A DNA stretch of 6,386 nucleotides from Oscillospiraceae bacterium (GTDB lineage: Bacteria > Bacillota > Clostridia > Oscillospirales > Ruminococcaceae), in the NCBI GenBank assembly GCA_028694405.1, contig JAQUTM010000132.1, positions 1-6,386 on the forward strand, written 5' to 3'. Of this stretch, positions 1 through 5,020 are shown one piece after another. Made by a program: the position numbers and the translations under genes. A model generated the notes under the pieces. That model made no database searches and had not been told where the DNA came from. It saw only the letters and a list, made by a program, of their open reading frames with translations. The first letter of the stretch is position 1, and each line of letters starts with the position of its first letter.

Positions 1-127
1 CACGGCGAAAAAACATATCAAACACACACCACTGGTCCTGATACCCCTCTTCAAAATATCCTGCTGCCATTGCCAATTCGTAAAAATCCATCATCATAGT
101 CAGGTTTCTACTATTCTGCATTTCCAT
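1..127 (-). CDS. pncB: Nicotinate phosphoribosyltransferase, N-terminal fragment (runs off left edge)
   Basis: Reading leftward from an ATG at 127, the first 42 residues include RNLTMMMDFYELAMAAGYF and end in FDMFFRR. This is the N-terminal signature of the nicotinate phosphoribosyltransferase family (usual form RNLTMLMDLYELTMAxGYF...VFDMFFRxNP). Family members form nicotinate mononucleotide from nicotinate and PRPP, with ATP hydrolysis, in the cytoplasmic NAD salvage (Preiss-Handler) pathway. The start at 127 is chosen because AAAGGA lies at 139-144, a usable distance away; the second in-frame ATG at 121 is too far from it. The gene follows the carboxypeptidase gene on the same strand with a 94-base gap and no visible terminator, so readthrough is possible, but a functional link is not evident. 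Catalytic residues lie outside the window. The fragment is short, but the motif match is distinctive. Confidence 0.86.
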   Translation of the reverse strand, partial: MEMQNSRNLTMMMDFYELAMAAGYFEEGYQDQWCVFDMFFRR

Positions 128-221
128 CGTAAATCAAGTCCTTTCGGTTAAAAGCAAGCCAAGCGCAACAAAGGTGCGTGTGGTTTAATTTATTATATAG
201 GCGGATTTTACCGTTTATATG

Positions 222-1559
222 TTATCTTCGCGTACGGCGTACACGGCGGCTATTGTGATTTTTTTTCAATAAAATAAGCACATAGGCAGCATATATAATT
301 ACTACTATTACCACAAGTGCAAAAACAATTTTAAAATAAGTGCTATTTAAAAATTCCAAAATCTTACTGGTAATATACAGCACTTGGTTACGCTCTACAT
401 CGCTTCCACATATCAGCTCTACATAGCCAATGGTTTCGCCTGAAAGCGTAAGCGTAATATACCCCATAGTGTCGCCTTTTTTCACAGGCGCCGTAACATA
501 TTCGGGTACGTTGTAGGTTTTTTGCAATACTGTTTCGTCACTGTCTGAAGGCAGCAAGGTCATAAAGCTTTCTTTGGGGTACACCATTACCGTATCTGCC
601 TCGGTAGAATATTTAATTTTTAACTCTGCACAGGGTTTTTCCACGTCTAATGCAGGGCTTACATTAAAGTTATCAAAAGCCCAGTCATACAGCTGTGCCG
701 AAACACCAAATGCCAGTCCATATCCGTTTTCGTCTTTTTCGTAAGGGGTGCCCATTACCACCAACAAATAGTTTTCGCCATCTTGCGACGCACTGGTGAC
801 CAAATTATATCCCGCCTCGGGTGTACTGCCTGTTTTTAATCCACGAATATAGCTGCGGTAAACACCGCTTGTACGGCTTTGCATATAATTGGTGTTGCGT
901 ACGGTTACTTCCTCTGCATGCTTGTTGTTAGCGGGCCGCGTGTAACTTTGAGTGGTGGCAACCTGCATAAATGTCTCGTTTTCATAACACGCCTTGCCTA
1001 TTAAATACATGTCATATGCCGTAGAATAATGGTTTGCCTCTAACCCAAACAAGCCGTGTGCACTGGTAAAATTAGTGTTTTTGCAACCCAAGGCTCTGGC
1101 GCGTGCATTCATCATGTAAAAGAAATTTTCCATGCTGCCGTTGGCAACATAATCTGCCGCAATACTGGCACATTCGTTGCCGCTTGGCAACAACATACCA
1201 TACAAAACATCTTGTGCACTTAAGGTTTCATAAGGGCGCACGTCAGCCGAAGAGCTGCCTGTGTTATATAGTTCGTCATAAATGTATCCGGGTGCTGTAA
1301 TTTCAGTGGTAGAAAGGTTTTCGGCACCTATGGCTTCAATAAAAAGCAGGGCTGTCATCATTTTGGTAAGGCTGGCAGGTGCCCGCTGCACATCAGCATT
1401 TTTTTCGTAAACCACAAAGCCTGTATCCAAGTTTACCATGTAAACCGACTCGGCATTTACATCAAAAGATGGGCTAAATACTGCCGCCTGTGCTGGCAGG
1501 GCTGTGACAAAGCCAATCAAGAGTGCTGTACACAGCAGCATCGAAACAAATTTTTTCAT
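222..1559 (-). CDS. D-alanyl-D-alanine carboxypeptidase, PBP5/DacF type (peptidase S11), membrane anchored
   Basis: The 445-residue product is a low-molecular-weight penicillin-binding protein that removes the terminal D-Ala from peptidoglycan pentapeptides outside the membrane. A Sec signal peptide (MKKF, hydrophobic core, ALPAQA then AV) ends near residue 26. The serine-protease-like triad is complete: SLTK at 63-66 (nucleophile Ser63), SGN at 126-128 and KTG at 242-244. A PBP5 C-terminal beta domain follows at about 300-385. The end is unusual for the family: residues about 409-431 form a true hydrophobic transmembrane segment, followed by a very basic tail (NHNSRRVRRTRR), instead of the usual amphipathic anchor helix. 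The ATG at 1557-1559 has AGGGG at 1569-1573, nine bases upstream. The gene is divergent from the phosphoesterase gene. Assignment to the S11 family is secure; which paralogue (dacA, dacB or dacF) is not. Confidence 0.95.
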   Translation of the reverse strand: MKKFVSMLLCTALLIGFVTALPAQAAVFSPSFDVNAESVYMVNLDTGFVVYEKNADVQRAPASLTKMMTALLFIEAIGAENLSTTEITAPGYIYDELYNTGSSSADVRPYETLSAQDVLYGMLLPSGNECASIAADYVANGSMENFFYMMNARARALGCKNTNFTSAHGLFGLEANHYSTAYDMYLIGKACYENETFMQVATTQSYTRPANNKHAEEVTVRNTNYMQSRTSGVYRSYIRGLKTGSTPEAGYNLVTSASQDGENYLLVVMGTPYEKDENGYGLAFGVSAQLYDWAFDNFNVSPALDVEKPCAELKIKYSTEADTVMVYPKESFMTLLPSDSDETVLQKTYNVPEYVTAPVKKGDTMGYITLTLSGETIGYVELICGSDVERNQVLYITSKILEFLNSTYFKIVFALVVIVVIIYAAYVLILLKKNHNSRRVRRTRR

Positions 1560-1749
1560 GTAGACATTCCCCTGTAAAAAATGGTATGATAAGCATAATG
1601 TGTTAATAGAGAAATTTTTATACCCCTATAACACAAAACGCAAAATTTTATATTGATATTATAATGGCACATACTAACTGTTAAGGGATATTATAACAGA
1701 TTTTTGTATAAATAAAAAGAGCTTTAAAACAACCGGAGGATACAACTTT
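1560..1749. promoter_or_regulatory. Divergent AT-rich intergenic region with possible minus-strand promoter
   Basis: This 190-base gap separates two divergent genes and must carry promoters for both. On the minus strand a perfect TATAAT (1658-1663) has TTAACA (1679-1684) upstream, but the spacer is only 15 bases, so the call is tentative. GATATTATAA occurs twice in direct orientation, at 1655-1664 and 1687-1696, 32 bases apart (about three helical turns); in such AT-rich DNA this may be chance. I see no convincing -35/-10 pair for the plus-strand gene. Its RBS is GGAGG at 1735-1739, ten bases before the ATG. Confidence 0.35.
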
Positions 1750-2460
1750 ATGATTTATGTTACCGGAGATACGCACGGCGATATCGACCGTTTTAAAAGT
1801 AAAGATTTTAAACGCTTAAAGCGCAACGACACTCTAATTGTGCTGGGAGACTTTGGATTTTTATGGGATAACAGCAAACAGGAAAAGAAAAATTTAAAGT
1901 GGCTTTCCAAGCGGCCCTATTATGTTCTTTTTCTGGACGGTTCCCATGAAAATTATGATATGCTGAAAGAGTATGATACCGAAGACTTTATGTGCGGTCA
2001 AGCCAAGCATATTATGGGCAATATTTATCATTTGCAACGGGGCGAAATTTTTACCATTGAAGGCAAAACATTATTTTGTTTTGGCGGTGCCGAAAGCTTA
2101 GACAGAGAAGACCGCACTGAAGGTGTTACTTGGTGGCGCGCCGAAATGCCCACCAGTGATGAATTGGAGCGTGCAGAAGAAAATTTAAAATATAATCATA
2201 ATCAAATAGATTATATTTTAACCCATGACGCACCTGCTAAACTTCTTACTTTTATGAATTTGAACGTTTCCGAGGCTGCTTTGTTTGACAGTACCAATCA
2301 TCTGCAATGTTTTTTTGATAAAATTCTCACTACAATTTCTTATCGTCGCTGGTTGTTTGCGCGTCATCATCGCGATACTGTAATTAGCAGCCGTGCAACG
2401 GCGGTATACCGTAACTTAATTTGCTTAGACGATAAAATTCCCAGAACGAAGGTTATTTAA
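1750..2460 (+). CDS. Calcineurin-like metallophosphoesterase with altered metal-ligand motifs
   Basis: The 236-residue cytoplasmic protein belongs to the calcineurin-like (Metallophos) superfamily, whose members hydrolyse phosphoester bonds with two metal ions. Motifs in order: GDTHGD at 6-11, GDFGF at 33-37, GSHEN at 64-68, FGGAES at 111-116 with a WW pair at 128-129, THDAP at 158-162, and FARHHRD at 203-209. Length and order match a subfamily common in Clostridia and their phages. Two positions deviate from what I recall of that family. GNHE is GSHE, replacing the metal/catalytic Asn by Ser65. The final GHxH is ARHH, replacing the first His by Arg205. Activity may therefore be altered or lost. 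GGAGG at 1735-1739 supports the ATG. The stop overlaps the start of the next gene by one base (TAATG), indicating translational coupling. The substrate is unknown. Confidence 0.88.
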   Translation: MIYVTGDTHGDIDRFKSKDFKRLKRNDTLIVLGDFGFLWDNSKQEKKNLKWLSKRPYYVLFLDGSHENYDMLKEYDTEDFMCGQAKHIMGNIYHLQRGEIFTIEGKTLFCFGGAESLDREDRTEGVTWWRAEMPTSDELERAEENLKYNHNQIDYILTHDAPAKLLTFMNLNVSEAALFDSTNHLQCFFDKILTTISYRRWLFARHHRDTVISSRATAVYRNLICLDDKIPRTKVI

Positions 2461-2837
2461 TGCTTACAGGAATTCATCATACTGCTGTCATTGCCTCTGA
2501 TTACAAGCGCAGCAAACATTTTTATGTGGATATTTTAGGCTTTTCTGTTTTAGCGGAAAACTTTCAGCCTCATCGCGGAACCTACAAATTAGATATTGCT
2601 TTGGAAGATTGCACAATAGAACTTTTCGGTATGCCCGATGCTCCTGCCCGTGTCACCAATCCCGAGGCCTGTGGCTTACGCCATTTGTGCTTTAAAGTAA
2701 ACGATTTAGATACCACCATTGCTGACCTCAGCGCTAAGGGTGTGTGTTGTGAGCCTGTGCGTGTAGACCCCTACACCAACCGCCGATTTACTTTCTTTTT
2801 TGACCCTGACGGCCTCCCATTAGAGCTTCATGAATAA
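2460..2837 (+). CDS. VOC-family protein, glyoxalase/bleomycin-resistance-like (YaeR/GloA2 type)
   Basis: The 125-residue single-domain protein has the two beta-alpha-beta-beta-beta modules of the vicinal oxygen chelate fold. The four expected metal-ligand positions are visible: His6 or His7 (GIHHTA), Glu54 (TIELF), His75 (LRHLCF) and Glu122 (LPLELHE). ACGLRHLCF at 70-78, RVDPYTNRRFTFF at 101-113 and DPDGLPLEL at 115-123 match the conserved YaeR/SMU1112c-type glyoxalase-like group. These are often annotated as lactoylglutathione lyase, though the true substrate is usually unproven and many of these bacteria lack glutathione. The ATG overlaps the upstream stop by one base, and GAAGG at 2448-2452 is a suitably spaced RBS. 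It forms a two-gene operon with the phosphoesterase. A role in aldehyde detoxification is inference only. Confidence 0.9.
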   Translation: MLTGIHHTAVIASDYKRSKHFYVDILGFSVLAENFQPHRGTYKLDIALEDCTIELFGMPDAPARVTNPEACGLRHLCFKVNDLDTTIADLSAKGVCCEPVRVDPYTNRRFTFFFDPDGLPLELHE

Positions 2838-2890
2838 CTTAGAAACGTTTATACACTACCGTTTATAAGTTTTTTGTAGGCAAACTTAAA

Positions 2891-2928
2891 TTAAAAAAGG
2901 CTAGTTACATAATAATGCAACTAGCCTT
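2891..2928 (-). terminator. Rho-independent terminator for minus-strand transcript arriving from the right
   Basis: Read leftward, AAGGCTAGTT (2919-2928) pairs perfectly over 10 bp with AACTAGCCTT (2897-2906) around a 12-base loop and runs into a T tract (2893-2898). In the plus direction the hairpin is followed by CAAAACT, so it is directional for the minus strand. No classical minus-strand gene ends here. It therefore implies transcription of the 2970-3600 interval leftward. Confidence 0.72.
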
Positions 2929-2935
2929 CAAAACT

Positions 2936-2973
2936 AAAATGGACGGTGTTTTTAACACCGCCCATTTTTATTT
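2936..2973 (+). terminator. Rho-independent terminator of the phosphoesterase-VOC operon
   Basis: AAAATGG-A-CGGTGTT (2936-2950) pairs with AACACCG-C-CCATTTT (2954-2968) around a TTT loop: 14 pairs with a single A/C mismatch, followed by TTTTTATTTTAT. It lies 99 bases after the VOC stop codon. On the minus strand the mismatch becomes a G-U pair and T-rich DNA also follows, so it may act in both directions between the converging units. Confidence 0.78.
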
Positions 2974-3078
2974 TATATTATTTAAAACGCCTTACCCTGA
3001 TAAAGGCTATGTGTTTCAGGAAAATTAACAAAATTACAGCTATTTATAATAACGCAATAATTTAATAAATTAAAACTG

Positions 3079-3220
3079 CATGGGACTCATTCACCTTTAC
3101 AATAAAATGAACTAAATTTTTGTTATTTAATACATCGGCCTTACCTATTTCCTTTTGTATATTATAAAATAAAGCTACTTATTGCATCGGTCTTTACCTG
3201 TTCCTTTAATGTTATAAAAT
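3079..3220 (-). repeat. Three degenerate tandem repeats of about 52 bp (SD-like motif plus ATG)
   Basis: Minus-strand copies end in CCGATG (3190-3185), CCGATG (3138-3133) and CCCATG (3084-3079), spaced 52 and 54 bases apart. In the first two copies TTTTATAA lies upstream, then AAAGGA, AGGTAA and CCGATG in the same order. The third copy is more diverged (TTTTATTG, AAAGGT, CCCATG). In each copy the ATG is followed almost at once by a stop: ATG-CAA-TAA, ATG-TAT-TAA and ATG-CAG-TTT-TAA. The repeat unit is seen directly; its role is unknown. It lies downstream of the 30-codon ORF on the same strand and before the minus-strand terminator. Confidence 0.5.
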
Positions 3221-3254
3221 CAATATTTGTCTCTAATTAAATAGTGCTTAATCT

Positions 3255-3347
3255 TTACGCCTTATTTATCGCGCTTTCAGCGCGCTCTACTAAAGAACTG
3301 TACGCCCTTTTTGTCTTTCGAGATGTGGCATAATAAGAATTTTTCAT
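3255..3347 (-). CDS. Possible small protein of 30 residues, no family recognised
   Basis: An ATG at 3347 opens a 30-codon frame ending in TAA at 3255-3257. The product begins MKNSYYATSRKTKRAY and ends SSLVERAESAINKA: a basic N-terminal half and an amphipathic-looking C-terminal half, with no signal peptide or membrane segment. AAAGGA at 3359-3364 is a plausible ribosome binding site; the effective spacing is about nine bases when aligned to TAAGGAGG. The frame starts about 20 bases after the closing stem of the structured RNA described at 3366-3596, and its tail contains a CGCGCT-GAA-AGCGCG hairpin (3270-3284). It could be a leader-controlled small protein, a peptide read from a dual-function RNA, or a chance frame in AT-rich DNA. 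Conservation of the frame has not been tested. Confidence 0.33.
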   Translation of the reverse strand: MKNSYYATSRKTKRAYSSLVERAESAINKA

Positions 3348-3365
3348 TTTGTCACTTTTCCTTTA

Positions 3366-3596
3366 TTGCGGCTTTTACGTTAGAGGTTCTATTCCGGGTA
3401 TACCAACTTTTTTGTTGTTGGTACCGTAAAAGCCACTTAACTGGCCAGGTTCCGTATCCTCACTATACATTGGTAACACCCATCCTTTCTTGAAAGTTTT
3501 CAGCAAAACCATTTGGATTGCTGTTTCACAGTAGCCGGTACTACTTCACCGGCTTTCGTAAACTTTTAGCTTACTTCCTTTCTGCTTTTGTTTACA
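3366..3596 (-). ncRNA. Structured non-coding RNA candidate (possibly raiA-like)
   Basis: The minus strand here is purine rich and unusually rich in nested pairings. From its 5' end: GTAAAC (3590-3595) with GTTTAC (3558-3563); GCCGGT (3548-3553) with ACCGGC (3534-3539); CAGCAA...TTGCTG; and a 12-bp stem with one G-U pair (3425-3436 with 3368-3379). That long stem encloses a 7-bp hairpin (3417-3423 with 3401-3407). GGGTG near 3480 can pair with TACCC near 3398, and GAGG near 3460 with CCTC near 3386, suggesting long-range or pseudoknot contacts. GAA/GAAA-type loops favour this strand. It follows the rplL terminator and an extended -10 element. The size of about 230 nt and the Clostridia context recall raiA-motif RNA, but that is an impression from memory, not an identification. 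A cis-acting leader for the small ORF is the alternative. Confidence 0.5.
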
Positions 3597-3601
3597 GCTA
3601 T

Positions 3602-3610
3602 ATTCTAACA
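3602..3610 (-). promoter_or_regulatory. Possible extended -10 promoter for the structured RNA
   Basis: TGTTAGAAT fits an extended -10 (TGn-TAnAAT). No good -35 is present at 17 bases. The predicted start near 3595 would place the first RNA helix (GTAAAC) at the very 5' end of the transcript, which supports the call. The surrounding 3611-3757 is very AT rich. TTGTTA-16-TATTAT-like alternatives exist further upstream, and TTAGAATA recurs at about 3630-3637. Confidence 0.33.
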
Positions 3611-3755
3611 TGAAGATTCAAAAAATGCTATTCTAATTTTGAACAATGTTTTTAGAATTTTTTATAATAATTGTATAAAAATAATTAACAAATATATAAA
3701 ATTATGTACAAATAGTGTTTTATTTTTGAATAAAATAAGTAAATTTAAAATTATG

Positions 3756-3793
3756 CAAAAAGAAAACACCCACAAGTCGAAACTTGTGGGTGT
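3756..3793 (-). terminator. Strong rho-independent terminator after rplL
   Basis: ACACCCACAAGT (minus strand, 3782-3793) pairs perfectly over 12 bp with ACTTGTGGGTGT (3766-3777) around a TTCG tetraloop, followed by TTTTCTTTTT. It begins about 23 bases after the rplL stop codon and ends the rplJ-rplL transcript. The plus direction has no T tract. Confidence 0.92.
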
Positions 3794-3816
3794 CAAAAAA
3801 GCAACTAAAATTAAGC

Positions 3817-4191
3817 TTATTTAAGCTCAACTTTTGCGCCAGCCTCTTCCAATTTAGCTTTGATATCCTCAGCATCGGATTTAGAAGCAGCTTCTTTAAC
3901 GGTTTTAGGTGCGCCGTCAACGATTTCTTTAGACTCTTTCAAGCCCAAACCGGTGATCTCTTTAACCAATTTGATAACGCCCATTTTGCTTGCGCCAGCG
4001 TCAACCAAAACAACGTCAAACTCTGTTTTCTCCTCAGCAGCAGGAGCAGCAGCGCCAGCACCGGCAACCATAACGGGAGCAGCAGCAGAAACACCAAACT
4101 CCTCTTCGATAGCTTTAACAAGCTCATTCAACTCTAAAACGGTAAGAGTTTTAACCTCTTCAACGAATTTTGTAATTTTCTCAGAAGCCAT
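3817..4191 (-). CDS. rplL: 50S ribosomal protein L7/L12
   Basis: The 124-residue product is the multicopy stalk protein that recruits and activates translational GTPases. The N-terminal dimerisation/L10-binding helices cover residues 1-33 (TVLELNELVKAIEEEFGV at 17-34). The flexible Ala/Gly/Pro hinge spans about 35-53. The globular C-terminal domain follows, with KMGVIKLVKEITGLGLKE at 69-86, VDGAPKTVKE at 91-100 and IKAKLEEAGAKVELK at the end. Length and domain order are standard. The ATG at 4189-4191 is preceded by GGAGGT (4200-4205) with eight bases between. The gene follows rplJ by 82 bases with no promoter or terminator evident, so the two stalk genes are co-transcribed. The gap holds only a small CCAC-TTTGT-GTGG hairpin. 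Confidence 0.99.
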   Translation of the reverse strand: MASEKITKFVEEVKTLTVLELNELVKAIEEEFGVSAAAPVMVAGAGAAAPAAEEKTEFDVVLVDAGASKMGVIKLVKEITGLGLKESKEIVDGAPKTVKEAASKSDAEDIKAKLEEAGAKVELK

Positions 4192-4273
4192 TGTAATTTA
4201 CCTCCATAATGTAAATTTATTTTTTTAATTTTATGCTCCACACAAAGTGGGCAAGTTTAGTGGCAAGCTGCTA

Positions 4274-4786
4274 TTAAGCAACTTCACCTTCGCCGTTTTT
4301 CTCGGCAATAGCGTTAAGCGCAACGGCCAAACCGCGAATGTTGCCCTGTAGAGCACTGCACAGCATGGAAAGAAGCACTTCTTTGCTGGGCAGGTTTGCA
4401 ATAGCTTTAACAGCATCTGCATCCATAACCTCGCCGTCCATATAACCAGCTTTAATAGCAAAGCCTGTTTTGGAAGCTTCAGCAAATTTGTTCAAAACGC
4501 GGGCAGCGGCAATGGGATCCTCATTGGAGATAGCAAAAGCTGTTGTGCCTTCCAGCACGCTGCTCATACCCTCAAATGCGGTATCTTTCAAAGCCAATTT
4601 CAACATTGTATTTTTAACAACCATGTATTCCACACCGGCTTCACGCAGCTCGGTACGCAATTTGGTGTCATCTGCAACGCTGATACCCTTGTAATCAACT
4701 ACAACACCAGCTACAGAGTTAGCAATTTTGTCATGCAACTCAGCAACTAGAGCTTGTTTTTCACTCAAGATTTTCTCACTTGGCAA
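4274..4786 (-). CDS. rplJ: 50S ribosomal protein L10, TTG start
   Basis: The 170-residue L10 anchors L7/L12 dimers to 23S rRNA at the base of the stalk. Family features are clear: VVVDYKGISV at 28-37, LREAGVEYMVVKNTM at 47-61, FAIKAGYMDGEV at 109-120, LPSKEVLLSML at 132-142, and the C-terminal L12-binding helix (about 148-163, RGLAVALNAIAEK). The start is TTG: the frame MPSEKILSEK opens at 4786, with GAGGTG (4794-4799) seven bases upstream, and the next in-frame Met is residue 55, inside the conserved core. Expression is expected to be set by its own promoter at 4958-4986 and by the L10 leader attenuator just upstream, at which the L10/L12 complex typically feeds back in this family. It is followed by rplL. 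Confidence 0.98.
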   Translation of the reverse strand: MPSEKILSEKQALVAELHDKIANSVAGVVVDYKGISVADDTKLRTELREAGVEYMVVKNTMLKLALKDTAFEGMSSVLEGTTAFAISNEDPIAAARVLNKFAEASKTGFAIKAGYMDGEVMDADAVKAIANLPSKEVLLSMLCSALQGNIRGLAVALNAIAEKNGEGEVA

Positions 4787-4822
4787 ATTTTTTCACCTCG
4801 CATATATTTTGTATGCTTAAAA

Positions 4823-4859
4823 CAAAAAAGCCCTCTCCCCATTTGCACGGGGAAAGGGC
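4823..4859 (-). terminator. Attenuator terminator in the rplJ leader
   Basis: GCCCTTTCCCC (minus strand, 4849-4859) pairs with GGGGAGAGGGC (4830-4840) around an 8-base loop with one mismatch, then TTTTTTG. It lies 36 bases before the rplJ start and downstream of the L10-binding leader, as in known L10 leader attenuators. AAAGGG at 4911-4916 in the leader can pair with CCCTTT at 4853-4858, and GCATAAA (4914-4920) with TTTATGC (4858-4864). Either pairing would disrupt or compete with the terminator arm. Confidence 0.88.
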
Positions 4860-4951
4860 ATAAATGCACATCAATAGCAAGTATGCGTCACTCCTCGGCA
4901 GGTGGGATAACCCTTTATGCTAAAAGCACCTACTGTCTTAAGAAAGACAAC
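4860..4951 (-). promoter_or_regulatory. Ribosomal protein L10 leader (autoregulatory 5' UTR)
   Basis: The transcript contains the typical L10-leader core: AAGACAG followed by TAGGTG (4927-4932), which pairs with CACCTG (4899-4904). The conserved CTGCCGAGG (4893-4901) overlaps the 3' strand. In Bacillota this RNA mimics the 23S site bound by L10(L12)4. Protein binding favours the downstream terminator and so lowers rplJ-rplL expression. The motif is seen directly; the regulatory logic comes from the known leader family. Confidence 0.9.
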
Positions 4952-4957
4952 ATTAGT

Positions 4958-4986
4958 ATTATACGCTAAACTAAGCGTATTGTCAA
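4958..4986 (-). promoter_or_regulatory. Consensus sigma-A promoter for rplJ-rplL
   Basis: TTGACA (4981-4986), a 17-base spacer and TATAAT (4958-4963) give a perfect 12/12 match, with transcription expected to start near 4951-4953 at the beginning of the L10 leader. The -35 is embedded in GTATTG-A-CAATAC, and the spacer holds a second inverted repeat (ATACGCT-6-AGCGTAT) that runs into the -10. Confidence 0.93.
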
Positions 4987-4989
4987 TAC

Positions 4990-5009
4990 CTTAAAAGTGG
5001 CACACCACT
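4990..5009 (-). terminator. Weak hairpin after rplA, possible partial terminator
   Basis: AGTGG-TGTG-CCACT followed by TTTT lies 12 bases after the rplA stop and just before the rplJ promoter. The stem is only 5 bp, so termination would be inefficient at best and readthrough from rplK-rplA into rplJ is likely. Confidence 0.3.
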
Positions 5010-5020
5010 AAAAATGAAAA

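Noticed and set aside
128..221. Promoter for pncB at the TATAAT around 196-201
   Set aside because: No acceptable -35 hexamer at 16-18 bases, and A/T-rich DNA makes the -10 match weak evidence.
2936..2968. Terminator solely for the minus strand
   Set aside because: Although the minus-strand helix is slightly better (G-U instead of a mismatch), the longer T-rich run is on the plus side after the VOC gene, so the primary call is plus strand, possibly bidirectional.
3079..3220. CRISPR array
   Set aside because: The repeats are degenerate, only three, and the period of 52 bases has no exact repeat/spacer division; no cas genes are nearby.
3311..3493. 60-codon plus-strand frame in the structured region
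   Set aside because: It lies antisense to the folded RNA, is Phe/Tyr/Cys rich as expected from the complement of purine-rich RNA, and has no RBS.
3255..3600. tRNA, tmRNA, RNase P or SRP RNA
   Set aside because: No T-loop GGTTCGAATCC, tmRNA tag frame, RNase P core or SRP Alu motifs were seen.
3639..3824. 61-codon plus-strand frame
   Set aside because: Low-complexity AT-rich translation (Asn/Lys/Ile) running through the rplL terminator into rplL antisense; no RBS.
3784..4228. Plus-strand open frames of 117 and 122 codons opposite rplL
   Set aside because: They are antisense shadows of the Ala/Lys-rich rplL coding sequence, without RBS or recognisable protein features.
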